Position numbers and translations under genes: made by a program. A stretch of 64,000 nt of DNA. Source: Tepidanaerobacteraceae bacterium (GTDB taxonomy: Bacteria; Bacillota; Thermosediminibacteria; Thermosediminibacterales; Tepidanaerobacteraceae). Shown here piece after piece: positions 1 to 8,644 of the stretch (its first letter is position 1; every line of letters starts with the position of its first letter). The stretch is from the NCBI GenBank assembly GCA_029982615.1, contig JARRBK010000001.1:1-64000 (forward strand), written 5' to 3'. The notes beneath the pieces were generated by a model. That model had not been told where the DNA came from, searched no databases, and saw only the letters and a list, made by a program, of their open reading frames with translations.

Positions 1-38
1 CTGATGCCGGAAAAGCAGTCAAGATATAATGTTTTCAT
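1..38 (-). CDS. larC: LarC, nickel insertion protein (5' end only, partial)
   Basis: Only the first twelve codons lie in the window. Read on the minus strand from the ATG at 36-38 they give MKTLYLDCFSGI, the conserved start of LarC, the CTP-dependent enzyme that inserts nickel into the pincer cofactor. The gene follows larE and larB on the same strand, which is the expected set. A Shine-Dalgarno-like AAAGGAGG lies about 33 bases upstream, further than usual, and no good site sits close to the ATG. The remainder, including whether the gene is split into larC1/larC2 as in lactobacilli, is outside the window. Confidence 0.75.
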   Translation of the reverse strand, partial: MKTLYLDCFSGI

Positions 39-143
39 GTGTTTTCGGGCGCGCTTTTGGGCGCTTCCTCGGCCTCCTTTTGTTTAGATTTTAGTTCTTA
101 TTGTTCTTGCATCTGTTCTTTTAAGTAGGCATTAGTCCTGTTT

Positions 144-890
144 TTAGCCCCCCAGCTTGTTTATCTGGTGGGCGGCAAATCCCGCTCCGAAGCCGTTGTC
201 GATATTGACCACGGTAACTCCTCCTGCGCAGGAGTTGAGCATAGTGAGCAACGCAGAAAGCCCGTGGAAATTGGCTCCGTATCCTACGCTGGTGGGCACC
301 GCAATGACGGGCTTGTCTACGAGCCCACCCACCACGCTGGCAAGCGCTCCTTCCATGCCCGCCACCACTATGATCACCCGGGCCTTGTGCAGGACATCCA
401 TATTCATAAAAAGCCGATGTATTCCCGCCACACCTACGTCATAGAGCCTTTCCACCTTATTCCCAAAGACTTCGGCGGTAACGGCGGCCTCTTCGGCAAC
501 GGGGATATCGGAAGTTCCTGCAGAAACCACAGCTATAACACCTTTATTCTGCGGCAGTTTTTCCCGCTCTATCAGGAAAATCCTGGCATCATCATAGTAT
601 TTTGCGTCAGGGGCAATTTTTTTGATTTCTTCATAAATATTTTTATCCGCTCGGGTCCCCATAATGACAGAACTTTTATCCAGCATATGCCGCACGATTT
701 CTACTATTCGAGGCAAAGTTTTCCCCTCGCAGAATACCACTTCCGGCACGCCGCGCCTCAAAGCCCGATGATGGTCAATCATGGCAAAGCCCAGGTTTTC
801 ATACGGTAGCAGTCGAAGGTTTTCCATGGCTTTTTCAAGGGTGATTTCATTATTTTTATATTTTTCCAGTATTTCTCTTATTCTTTCCAA
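144..890 (-). CDS. larB: LarB, pyridinium-3,5-biscarboxylate mononucleotide synthase
   Basis: This 248-residue protein matches LarB. The family carboxylates nicotinic acid adenine dinucleotide and cleaves its phosphoanhydride to give the bis-carboxylated pyridinium mononucleotide, the first step of nickel-pincer cofactor synthesis. The C-terminal half (about 115-245) is the PurE-like domain, visible in the glycine-rich VVSAGTSDIPVAEEA and PTSVGYGANFHGLSALL stretches. Length is normal. It lies 18 bases downstream of larE and 105 bases upstream of larC, so the three probably form an operon. No lactate racemase (larA) is in the window; the cofactor also serves other LarA-like enzymes, so the client is unknown. 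Confidence 0.92.
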   Translation of the reverse strand: MERIREILEKYKNNEITLEKAMENLRLLPYENLGFAMIDHHRALRRGVPEVVFCEGKTLPRIVEIVRHMLDKSSVIMGTRADKNIYEEIKKIAPDAKYYDDARIFLIEREKLPQNKGVIAVVSAGTSDIPVAEEAAVTAEVFGNKVERLYDVGVAGIHRLFMNMDVLHKARVIIVVAGMEGALASVVGGLVDKPVIAVPTSVGYGANFHGLSALLTMLNSCAGGVTVVNIDNGFGAGFAAHQINKLGG

Positions 891-908
891 CTCTTCTCAT
901 TCCCCCAT

Positions 909-1757
909 TTAATTTTTCCACAAGGCCTTTTGCTCACCTTCTAAAACTTCATTCATGCTGCCGCTCCTGTATCCCAGAAGGTCGAGCGTCACATATTTAA
1001 AGCCTGCCTGTTTTATTTTCGCCGCTGTATCCTCTCTAAGCTCTCTGTCAAAAAAGCGCTCCATATCCTCGGGTTGTACCTCTATGCGGGCGATGTCGCC
1101 GTGGCTTCTCACTCTGTACTGAGAAAACCCAAGGGCTCTCAATATTTCCTCTGCCCGGGCCACCCTTTCAAGTTTTTCCAGGGTAATTTTTTCACCGTAA
1201 GGAAATCTAGATGAAAGGCACGCAAAGGAGGGTTTGTTCCAGGTGGGAAGCCCCATTTCTTTTGAGAGGGCCCTTATATCATCTTTGGTAAAACCCGCTT
1301 CTTTCAGCGGGCTTCTTATGCCCAGTTCGGCAGTAGCCCGCATTCCAGGGCGGAAATCCCTGGTGTCATCAAAATTGGAACCGTCCACCACAACATTAAA
1401 GCCTTCCCTGCGGGCAGTATCCAGTAATTTGCCGAAAACCTCCTTTTTACAGTAGTAGCACCTTTCAGGTGGGTTGTCAGAAAATCCTGGAATCTCCAGC
1501 TCTTCAGTCTTGACTATTTTGTGGCGGACTCCAAGCATTCTGGCAAGTCTTTCGGCAGCCTGCAATTCCCACTCTGGATGTATGGCGGATTTTGCCGTAA
1601 CTGCCAGCACATTATCGCTTCCCAGAAATTCCAGACATACTTTCAACAAAAAAGTGCTGTCCACGCCTCCAGAAAATGCCACCACTGCGCTGGACATGTT
1701 TTTTATTATTGATTTTAACCGCTGCAGTTTTTGTCCTAACCCTTGGCTTTTGGTCAT
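909..1757 (-). CDS. larE: LarE, sulfur transferase for nickel-pincer cofactor
   Basis: This 282-residue protein is a PP-loop ATPase (AFSGGVDSTFLLKV near residue 30) of the LarE family, which adenylates the LarB product and converts its carboxylates to thiocarboxylates. Lactobacillus LarE sacrifices a single cysteine. Here there are three candidate cysteines: a CxxC in RCYYCKKE (about residues 98-101) and one in FACLSSRFPYG (about 180). That arrangement resembles LarE proteins described as binding a [4Fe-4S] cluster and using an external sulfur source; cluster binding here is inference. The gene sits directly upstream of larB and about 77 bases downstream of recD2. Confidence 0.9.
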   Translation of the reverse strand: MTKSQGLGQKLQRLKSIIKNMSSAVVAFSGGVDSTFLLKVCLEFLGSDNVLAVTAKSAIHPEWELQAAERLARMLGVRHKIVKTEELEIPGFSDNPPERCYYCKKEVFGKLLDTARREGFNVVVDGSNFDDTRDFRPGMRATAELGIRSPLKEAGFTKDDIRALSKEMGLPTWNKPSFACLSSRFPYGEKITLEKLERVARAEEILRALGFSQYRVRSHGDIARIEVQPEDMERFFDRELREDTAAKIKQAGFKYVTLDLLGYRSGSMNEVLEGEQKALWKN

Positions 1758-1834
1758 TAATGGCCCCCCTTCTTCTATATAAAAATTCTTCCCAGGTAAA
1801 AACCAAGCCTTCCGGAGATGTCAAAAGGCACCGT

Positions 1835-4021
1835 TTACCTTGCGCCATCGAATTCTGCCACCAATCTATCCGCAAGGCGGCTGTATCGCGCCATGGCTTT
1901 GTTGTTGCGTATGGCTATTTGCAGAGCCTGTTTCGTGCCTACCAGTACCAGAAGTTTTTTTGCGCGGGTGACGGCGGTATACAGCAGGTTTCTCTGCAGC
2001 ATCACGTAGTGCTGGGTGGTTATGGGCATTACTACCGCAGAAAATTCGCTGCCCTGGCTTTTGTGCACCGAAAGGGCATAGGCCAGGCTTAGTTCCTCCA
2101 GGTCCTGTGCCTGATAGATTATCTCCCGTTCCTTGTCGGGCTCAGCAAATGCCACCAAAACCCTACCCTCTTCATCTATTTTAATTATCCTGCCCAGATC
2201 GCCGTTGAACACTTCCTTTTCGTAATTGTTTTTAATCTGCATCACCCTGTCGCCTTCCCGAAAAACGGTGGAGCGAAAGCGCCATTCCTTTTTTACAGAA
2301 TCCATCGGATTCAACAGCTGCTGAAGCTTTTCATTCAGGTTTATCACACCCACAATACCTTTTTTCATGGGTGTTATGACCTGGATATCTTCCATGGGGT
2401 CAAATCCAGCATAGGACGGAAGTCTCGTCTTGACCAAGGATAACACTGCATTTAAAACTTCCTCCGGCGATAGCACCTGTTCAAAGAAAAAATCCCTGCC
2501 CTTTACATTTAGGTATGGGAAAAGGCCTCTGTTTATTCTATGGGCGTTTACCACTATCATGCTCTCCCGGGCCTGACGGAAAATCTCGTCCAGCACCACC
2601 ACAGGTACTCTGCCGCTGGATATTATTTCTTGTAGCACGCTACCCGGTCCTACCGACGGGAGCTGATCCTTGTCACCCACCAGTATAAGCCTTGCCCCAG
2701 GCTTCAGGGCTGAAAGCAGGTGGTGCATGAGAATAACATCAACCATGGATGTTTCATCCACGATAATCACATCTTCTGCTAGTGGTTCATCTTGATTCTT
2801 ACCGAAAGTCATCCCGCCCTCTCCGTAGGCTTTGTATTCCAGAAGTCTATGTATAGTCCTTGCCTCATGGCCTGTGGCTTCCGCCATTCGTTTGGCTGCC
2901 CTTCCAGTGGGAGCTGTCAAAGCCACTTTGAGTTTTTGCCCTCTGAAAAACTCAATAAGTCCCTTTATGGTGGTGGTTTTGCCTGTGCCCGGGCCACCGG
3001 TGATCACAAGCACTCCCGAAGAAGCGGCTTTTTCCAGTGCCTCCCGCTGCTTTTTTGCAAGCTTAATGGCACATTTTTGCTCTATGAAATCTATGTCTTT
3101 GTCGGAAATTTCCAGAGGCTTTCTCATCATTGCCGCTATTAAAAATATGCGCCTTGCCACAGATTTTTCCGACACAAAAAACGGTGCAAGGTAAACGTCT
3201 TCTCTGCCCCAGGTCTTGTCCACAACTACATCCTGTTTTTCCTCCAATGCTAAAAGTGCCTGGTTTAAAGCTTCTTCATCCTCTATTTCCAGCAATTTTA
3301 CCGCCCTGCGCACGAGCTCATCTTTTGGCATAAAAACGTGGCCTTCCTCCGCCCCTTTATATAGGGTGTATTTCAGGCCGGCGCAAAGCCTTTCTAAGGA
3401 ATTCATCTGGATTCCCATCTTCCTAGCTATCTTATCGGCGGTCTTGAACCCTATGCCGTATACCTCATCTGCAAGTCGGTAGGGATTTTCCTGCAGCACT
3501 TCTATGGATTTTCCCCTGTAATTTTTGTAAACCCTTATAGCCACTCCCGGGCCGATGCCGTATTGCTGTAAAAACAGCATTATATCCCGCGTTTCCTGCT
3601 GTTCTCTATAGGACTCGGCTATCATTTCCATCCTTTTTTGCCCGATGCCGTCTATTTTAAGAAGTTCTTCAGGGGATGCCGCCAAAATATCCAGTGACTT
3701 TTCCTTGAATTTTTCAACGATTTTTCTTGCAGTAACCGGTCCAATTCCGCGAATTATTCCAGATGCCAGGTAGTTTTCGATATCTTTAACGTTTGCGGGC
3801 ATAAGGCTTTCGTAATATTCCACCTTGAACTGGTTGCCATATTCTTTATGCATCACCCATCTGCCCCTCAGTTTCAGGACTTCTCCCACTTCTATGCAGG
3901 GAAAATATCCGACCGCCGTTACCAGGTCATGGTTTTGCTTTATGGAAATTTTCGCGACCGTGAAACAGCTCTCCTCGTCGTGGAAGGAAACCCTTTCCAC
4001 TACACCCTCCATCTCTACCAT
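1835..4021 (-). CDS. recD2: RecD2-type 5'-3' DNA helicase
   Basis: A 728-residue SF1B helicase of the RecD2/YrrC family, the class found in bacteria without RecBCD and linked to recombination and repair. An N-terminal region with helix-hairpin-helix repeats (GIIRGIGPVTARKIVEKF, LLKIDGIGQKRMEMIAESY, YGIGFKTADKIARKM) covers roughly residues 85-215. The Walker A motif GGPGTGKTTT is near residue 345 and Walker B (IIVDETSMVD) near 420. The C-terminal UvrD-like motif (LAYALSVHKSQGSEF) is present. Length matches the family. The upstream region to 4270 is shared with the divergent GH18 gene. Confidence 0.93.
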   Translation of the reverse strand: MVEMEGVVERVSFHDEESCFTVAKISIKQNHDLVTAVGYFPCIEVGEVLKLRGRWVMHKEYGNQFKVEYYESLMPANVKDIENYLASGIIRGIGPVTARKIVEKFKEKSLDILAASPEELLKIDGIGQKRMEMIAESYREQQETRDIMLFLQQYGIGPGVAIRVYKNYRGKSIEVLQENPYRLADEVYGIGFKTADKIARKMGIQMNSLERLCAGLKYTLYKGAEEGHVFMPKDELVRRAVKLLEIEDEEALNQALLALEEKQDVVVDKTWGREDVYLAPFFVSEKSVARRIFLIAAMMRKPLEISDKDIDFIEQKCAIKLAKKQREALEKAASSGVLVITGGPGTGKTTTIKGLIEFFRGQKLKVALTAPTGRAAKRMAEATGHEARTIHRLLEYKAYGEGGMTFGKNQDEPLAEDVIIVDETSMVDVILMHHLLSALKPGARLILVGDKDQLPSVGPGSVLQEIISSGRVPVVVLDEIFRQARESMIVVNAHRINRGLFPYLNVKGRDFFFEQVLSPEEVLNAVLSLVKTRLPSYAGFDPMEDIQVITPMKKGIVGVINLNEKLQQLLNPMDSVKKEWRFRSTVFREGDRVMQIKNNYEKEVFNGDLGRIIKIDEEGRVLVAFAEPDKEREIIYQAQDLEELSLAYALSVHKSQGSEFSAVVMPITTQHYVMLQRNLLYTAVTRAKKLLVLVGTKQALQIAIRNNKAMARYSRLADRLVAEFDGAR

Positions 4022-4269
4022 ACGCCCACTCCTAAAAGCCTTTTTCGGCAGTTTCGGGGTTGCTCTGCGTTAAATTGTACCATTTTTTCACACGTAGCGC
4101 AACATAGCCCTCCAATTTTCATCTTCTCGTTTTCCAGTGTCGATTTTCTGGACGATAAAAAAAGGAAAAAGCTCTTTTTTGTCGAATAGGGTCTTTGCAG
4201 GACATTTTTTTTCTTTTCTTTTTCTCGGATTTTTGCACAATTAGCGCCAGGTGTCGGGGAGGATTTACG

Positions 4270-5928
4270 TTGCATTTACGGAAAATATTTGTGCCGCTTT
4301 TTATTGTTTTGGGTACAGTTTTTTGCATTATGATTTTTAAAAGTCTATGCTTTATTCAGGAATATCCAGAGGATAAAACCACGCTGATTTTTGAGAATAA
4401 AATTTTCAGCGATAAACCCTTTATAATAGAAGATGGAAGCATCCTCGTATCATATAATATATTGAAAGAAAATCTTGACCCGTATATATACTGGGACCCT
4501 GAGGAAAACAGGGTTATCATCACCACCCGCAACAAAACGGTCCGTCTGAAAACCGACAGTCTCACTGCCATTATTAATACAAAACCCGTGAAAATTTCCT
4601 TCCCTGTTAAAGTATTGAAACAGCCCTATATACCAGCAAGGCTTCTGGAAGATTTATATAATATTGAGGTGCGTAAGGTTGATGAAAACAGGGTAATAAT
4701 CGACCGCCGTCTGCCCGTCAAGAAAATGGGTAGGGCTATTGAAAGAGAAGTTTATATTAAACTTTATCCATCATGGTTTTCCCCAAACGTGGCAAAAATC
4801 CATGCGGGCGACAGCCTTGTTTTGTTCGATCTCAAAAGAGGCTGGTATCAGGTGAGGACCGATAATGGAATCATCGGTTACGTTTTAGGAAAAAAACTGG
4901 AGGTATATGAAGTGAAGAATAAAATATCTGTTCCTGCTAAGAAAATGCCTCCTCCTGTACGGGGAAAACTTAATATGGTATGGGACTATATCCACAGTGC
5001 AGATTTCAATATTCGCAGGGAAAAGCCGCCAAAGGGCCTGGATATAATTTCTCCCACATGGTTTTCCATCGTCGATGGCAAAGGCACCATTGAGAGCAGA
5101 GCCAATCTCTCATATATAGATTGGGCTCACAAAAACAACCTAGCTGTATGGGCACTTATAGACAACAATTTCGATCCAGAATTAACCCATGAATTCCTCA
5201 AAAGTTCTGATGCCAGAGAAAACATTATAAGGCAGATTCTCATGTATGCAGAACTTTTTCATTTGGACGGCATAAATATCGATTTTGAAAACATCAATAT
5301 CGAGGACAGGCACCTACTGGTGCAGTTCATGCGGGAACTGGTACCCGTAATGCATGAAGCAGGCATTACAGTTTCCCAGGATGTCACTGTAAAATCGCAA
5401 AGCCCCAACTGGTCATTGTGCTATGACAGAGCAGAATTGGGTAAAATCGTAGATTATATGGTTTTAATGGCGTATGACGAACACTGGGCAGCAAGCCCCA
5501 AGAGTGGTTCAGTAGCTTCCATAGGATGGGTGGAAAAAGGAATAAAAAGCCTTCTAGAAGATGTTCCGCCAGAAAAGGTGATTCTGGGCCTGCCATTTTA
5601 TACCCGAGAATGGGAGGAAAGCTCTGGCCCCAACGGAACGTCGGTGGTAAAATCCAAAACCCTTTCCATGACTCAGGCGCAACAAACTTTGAAAAAAAAC
5701 AAAGCTAGGACATCATGGGATGAAAGTGCCGGTCAGAACTTCGCATATTACACAAAAGGTAATTCTGTTTTCAAGATATGGCTTGAAGACGAGAAATCCA
5801 TTGAATTGAAGGCTTCACTGGTGAAAAAATACAACCTGGCCGGAACTGCAGCATGGAGAAAGGGATTTGAGGTTCCTGCCGTCTGGGATGTTATCTACAA
5901 TGTGTTGAAGGCTCCTGTCCGAATGTAA
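4270..5928 (+). CDS. GH18 glycosidase with copper-amine-oxidase-like N-domain and SH3 domain
   Basis: I start the gene at the TTG at 4270, because GGGGAGGA lies 6 bases upstream, not at the ORF-track ATG at 4195, whose T-rich upstream has no ribosome site. The 552-residue product begins with a signal or anchor helix (LRKIFVPLFIVLGTVFCIMI), then a copper-amine-oxidase N-domain-like region (about 40-145), a bacterial SH3 domain (about 150-215) and a C-terminal GH18 barrel with the catalytic DGINIDFENIN (about 333-343). In Firmicutes such proteins (YaaH/YdhD-like) act on peptidoglycan, often in spores. An envelope or cortex substrate is inference. It is the only plus-strand gene in the first 27 kb. 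Confidence 0.87.
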   Translation: MHLRKIFVPLFIVLGTVFCIMIFKSLCFIQEYPEDKTTLIFENKIFSDKPFIIEDGSILVSYNILKENLDPYIYWDPEENRVIITTRNKTVRLKTDSLTAIINTKPVKISFPVKVLKQPYIPARLLEDLYNIEVRKVDENRVIIDRRLPVKKMGRAIEREVYIKLYPSWFSPNVAKIHAGDSLVLFDLKRGWYQVRTDNGIIGYVLGKKLEVYEVKNKISVPAKKMPPPVRGKLNMVWDYIHSADFNIRREKPPKGLDIISPTWFSIVDGKGTIESRANLSYIDWAHKNNLAVWALIDNNFDPELTHEFLKSSDARENIIRQILMYAELFHLDGINIDFENINIEDRHLLVQFMRELVPVMHEAGITVSQDVTVKSQSPNWSLCYDRAELGKIVDYMVLMAYDEHWAASPKSGSVASIGWVEKGIKSLLEDVPPEKVILGLPFYTREWEESSGPNGTSVVKSKTLSMTQAQQTLKKNKARTSWDESAGQNFAYYTKGNSVFKIWLEDEKSIELKASLVKKYNLAGTAAWRKGFEVPAVWDVIYNVLKAPVRM

Positions 5929-6271
5929 TTAACAGACGTCTTTGAAACAGGCTGCACTATTCCTTTTCTCCCGCTTTGCCCCGAACACAAGAACCGTCTT
6001 CGCTTTTTTACCGAAAAAAGGCTGCAGCGGGTTAAAAAGCCTCTATTTTGCGCTTTCAGTAATAAAATTCAAAAAAAAAAGACCCTTAGCAATCTCAGGG
6101 TCAACACCACGAAAGAAAGGGGGGCATAAAAAAGAACTAAGGGGTAAAACTTTTGAGAAGAAATAGGGCTTTTACATTTATAATTATAAACGGAATCGTA
6201 ATAAATTGATATCACACGGTTGTCCTAATTTTTATAGTAATTTAGACCCATTTCGACGCTTTTTTTGCGAT
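5929..6271. other. Intergenic region, 343 bp
   Basis: This region separates the convergent GH18 gene and the small glycosyltransferase-like gene. It contains the minus-strand terminator at 6071-6102. A 74-codon plus-strand ORF (5942-6166) spans it but runs antisense through the terminator, is rich in Lys/Arg and has no recognisable family, so I do not call it. Nothing else is evident. Confidence 0.6.
6071..6102 (-). terminator. Rho-independent terminator (minus strand)
   Basis: On the minus strand the arms GACCCT and AGGGTC enclose a 10-base loop and are followed directly by ten T residues. It would end transcription coming from the degS-degU side. Confidence 0.85.
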
Positions 6272-6685
6272 TTAGAAAAAAATGTCACTTTTGTTTTTCG
6301 TACGATCAGTCAAATCGATTATTAGTATTAAAGGTCCATCTATATATTTTAAAACCTCCTGCATACATGCCTTTGCAGACAAATCTGGTAGCAGCAGGGA
6401 TTTCAACCCTGTAAATTCAAAGGATAATCTCTCCAGAATTGCCGCTGTCTCGTCTGAAGAGCCGCCGTCCACAACCCAGAGTTCTTTTTCACCATTGTTA
6501 TGATAATGCCCGTAAAAGCTTCTTACAATGCCTTCTATCTTATCTTGGGCGTTTTTTACAATTATCACTGTTTCAGGACATATTTCGATTTTTTTTAAAA
6601 ATGCTGAAGAGATTCCATAATACAGCCCCATCGAACCTAAAACGGCAAGCATAGAAATCAATATGATTTTAGCATCCAGCTGCAC
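6272..6685 (-). CDS. Short membrane-anchored glycosyltransferase-2-like protein
   Basis: I start the gene at GTG 6683-6685, which has a G-rich site (GGGGGG) 7 bases upstream; the ORF-track ATG at 6700 lies inside that site. The product of about 137 residues has one N-terminal transmembrane helix (IILISMLAVLGSMGLYYGI) and then a segment resembling the first half of a GT2 nucleotide-diphospho-sugar fold, with VVDGGSSDETAAILERL in the position of the DxSxD region. A full GT2 domain is about 220 residues, so this is either a truncated enzyme or a derived non-catalytic protein. It follows the DegU-like regulator by 59 bases and may share its transcript. Confidence 0.6.
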   Translation of the reverse strand: MQLDAKIILISMLAVLGSMGLYYGISSAFLKKIEICPETVIIVKNAQDKIEGIVRSFYGHYHNNGEKELWVVDGGSSDETAAILERLSFEFTGLKSLLLPDLSAKACMQEVLKYIDGPLILIIDLTDRTKNKSDIFF

Positions 6686-6744
6686 GTTCAATCCCCCCAT
6701 CCCAGCTATATATTCATTTTATTCGGATGGGGGCAAAGCCGTTA

Positions 6745-7386
6745 CTACACCAATTTATTCTTCAATGCAAACACCGCTACCTGAGTGCGGTCTTGCAGAT
6801 TTAATTTTCTCAAGATACTGCTCACGTGGTTTTTTACAGTCTTTTCGCTTATATTGAGTTTGCTTGATATCTCGCTGTTGTTTAGACCATCGGCTATGTA
6901 AGCCATCACTTCCTTTTCCCTGGCTGTCAGCGGTTTTTTTGCTCCGACCACCGGCTGAGTCATACGGTTGTATTCTGCAATCAACGCCCGGGTTAGGTTT
7001 GGCTGGATGTATGCTTCTCCTCGGCTGGCGGATCTTACCGCATCGATCAGCCCCTGCGGGTCTATATCTTTTAATATGTACCCCACAATTCCCATTTTTA
7101 TTAGTTCAAGAAGATACTCCCTGTCATCATATATGGTAAGGATTACTATATTCGTATTTATCCGTTCTTTTTTTAAAATTTTTGTAACCTCGATGCCGTT
7201 CATTTTAGGCATATTTATATCCATCAACACTACTTGGGGCTTTTTTTCCATTATGACTTCAATGGCAGTAGGCCCATCTGAAGCCTCCCCAACCACTTCG
7301 ATATCTTTTTCCATTTCCAAGATTTTTCTCAATCCCTTGCGCACCAGCACATGGTCGTCTGCCAGGACCACTGAAATTTTTTCCAT
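6745..7386 (-). CDS. DegU/NarL-family response regulator
   Basis: A 213-residue response regulator. The receiver domain (about 1-120) has the acidic pair ADDH, a phospho-acceptor Asp in VLMDINMPKMNG (about residue 55) and the conserved Lys in GYILKDI. The C-terminal LuxR-type helix-turn-helix is clear (LTAREKEVMAYIADGLNNSEISSKLNISEKTVKNHVSSILRKL). It lies 16 bases downstream of the histidine kinase gene, so the two form a cognate pair. Overall architecture is closest to DegU, but targets cannot be read from sequence, so I give no symbol. Confidence 0.93.
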   Translation of the reverse strand: MEKISVVLADDHVLVRKGLRKILEMEKDIEVVGEASDGPTAIEVIMEKKPQVVLMDINMPKMNGIEVTKILKKERINTNIVILTIYDDREYLLELIKMGIVGYILKDIDPQGLIDAVRSASRGEAYIQPNLTRALIAEYNRMTQPVVGAKKPLTAREKEVMAYIADGLNNSEISSKLNISEKTVKNHVSSILRKLNLQDRTQVAVFALKNKLV

Positions 7387-7402
7387 CCAATTTTTCCCTC
7401 CC

Positions 7403-8566
7403 TCATTTTTCTTTAACAGGAATTGTAATATATACCTTTGTTCCCCTGCCTGGCGCAGTTTCGATGTGCACTGTACCGTTTAAAAGTTCAGTTCGTTCCT
7501 TTATGCTCAAAAGGCCAAACTTGTCATGCATGCCGCTAAATTCTGACGACGTATTCAGCCGGAAGCCGCTGCCGTCGTCCATAATTATGAGATTCACCCT
7601 GCCGCTTTCCACCTCCAGTTTTATGATTGCATTATTTGCACACGAATGTTTCTTTATGTTAGAAAGAGCTTCTTGAATAATCCTAAAAAGAGTCACCTCT
7701 ATATTGGAATCGAGCCTCATTTTATCTCCAAAAACCTTAAATTCTGTATTTATTCCCGTATCCTCCTGAAATTCAGAACAAGATCGCCTCACTACTGCCT
7801 CAAGGCCGAGGTCATCCAAAGCCGACGGCCTCAAGTTAAAAATAATTTTGCGAAGTTCCTTGAGAGAGCCTCTTACAATTTCTTTCAGCTCTTTTAGCTC
7901 CTGCCTTGCCTTATCCATATCAATGTCAAAAAGTTTTTCGCATATTTCTGCCTGGATTATCACATTGGCCATGGTTTGAGCTGGACCGTCGTGTATATCT
8001 CTTGCTACCCGCTTTCGCTCTTCCTCCTGAGCTTTTATTATTTGCGAAGCAAAATTGCGCTTTTGGGAAACATCAATAAGCTGACCGGAAATGTTTTCCA
8101 GATTATCCTTTAAAAAGCTTAAAGCAACGCCTACTTGCATGGTTAAGTGTTCTGCATGATTCAGGATGGTCATCATGTTTTTATAGTTTCTCTCCAGGTC
8201 GTCTCTCTTTTCTCTAAGCTGCACTTCCCTTTCTCTTTCCAGAGATAGCCTGACCTGTATATCCCTGGCTTCTTCATAAGCAGCTTTTATATCCTCTTCG
8301 CTGTACTTTCTAAAATCCCGGCTAACCATCATGAGTTTGGCTCTTGCAGCTTTCTCTTGCTTTTCCAATTCATCGACTTTTTTTATGGTCTCAGTTATCT
8401 TATGCTTAATGTTAAGCATTTCCCTCTCGAGCCTTTCACATTCCCGCTTCGAATGTTCGGCTATGTTGAAAATTTCATTCTGGCCCTTTTCCACAGCCTC
8501 TATCGTAGAATCAATTATTTTATTAAGCTGTCCTATATCCAGCTTGCTTTTTTTCAGGCACATCAC
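7403..8566 (-). CDS. DegS-like sensor histidine kinase
   Basis: A 387-residue soluble kinase with no transmembrane segment. Residues about 1-180 form a long coiled coil rich in Glu, Lys and Arg, as in the DegS sensor domain. The HisKA_3 dimerisation and phospho-acceptor motif ARDIHDGPAQTMANV places the phosphorylated His near residue 193. The HATPase domain follows (IIMDDGSGFRL; PGRGTKVYITIP). It is translated just upstream of the DegU-like regulator. A cytoplasmic coiled-coil input suggests sensing an internal signal or a partner protein (inference). The start could be the first or second Met. Confidence 0.92.
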   Translation of the reverse strand: MMCLKKSKLDIGQLNKIIDSTIEAVEKGQNEIFNIAEHSKRECERLEREMLNIKHKITETIKKVDELEKQEKAARAKLMMVSRDFRKYSEEDIKAAYEEARDIQVRLSLEREREVQLREKRDDLERNYKNMMTILNHAEHLTMQVGVALSFLKDNLENISGQLIDVSQKRNFASQIIKAQEEERKRVARDIHDGPAQTMANVIIQAEICEKLFDIDMDKARQELKELKEIVRGSLKELRKIIFNLRPSALDDLGLEAVVRRSCSEFQEDTGINTEFKVFGDKMRLDSNIEVTLFRIIQEALSNIKKHSCANNAIIKLEVESGRVNLIIMDDGSGFRLNTSSEFSGMHDKFGLLSIKERTELLNGTVHIETAPGRGTKVYITIPVKEK

Positions 8567-8615
8567 CCCCTGCTCAGATAATATTCGACAAAAACCGCAT
8601 ATCTCCTTCTATCTT

Positions 8616-8644
8616 ACAAAAATAGCAGCCATTTACAGGCTGCT
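8616..8644 (-). terminator. Terminator overlapping the end of metK
   Basis: On the minus strand AGCAGCC and GGCTGCT pair around a 7-base loop and are followed by ATTTTTG. The first arm overlaps the last codons of metK. Confidence 0.75.

Noticed and set aside
168-809. 213-codon plus-strand ORF
   Set aside because: Antisense shadow of larB.
5942-6166. 74-codon plus-strand ORF after the GH18 gene
   Set aside because: Low-complexity basic product running through a minus-strand terminator; no family.
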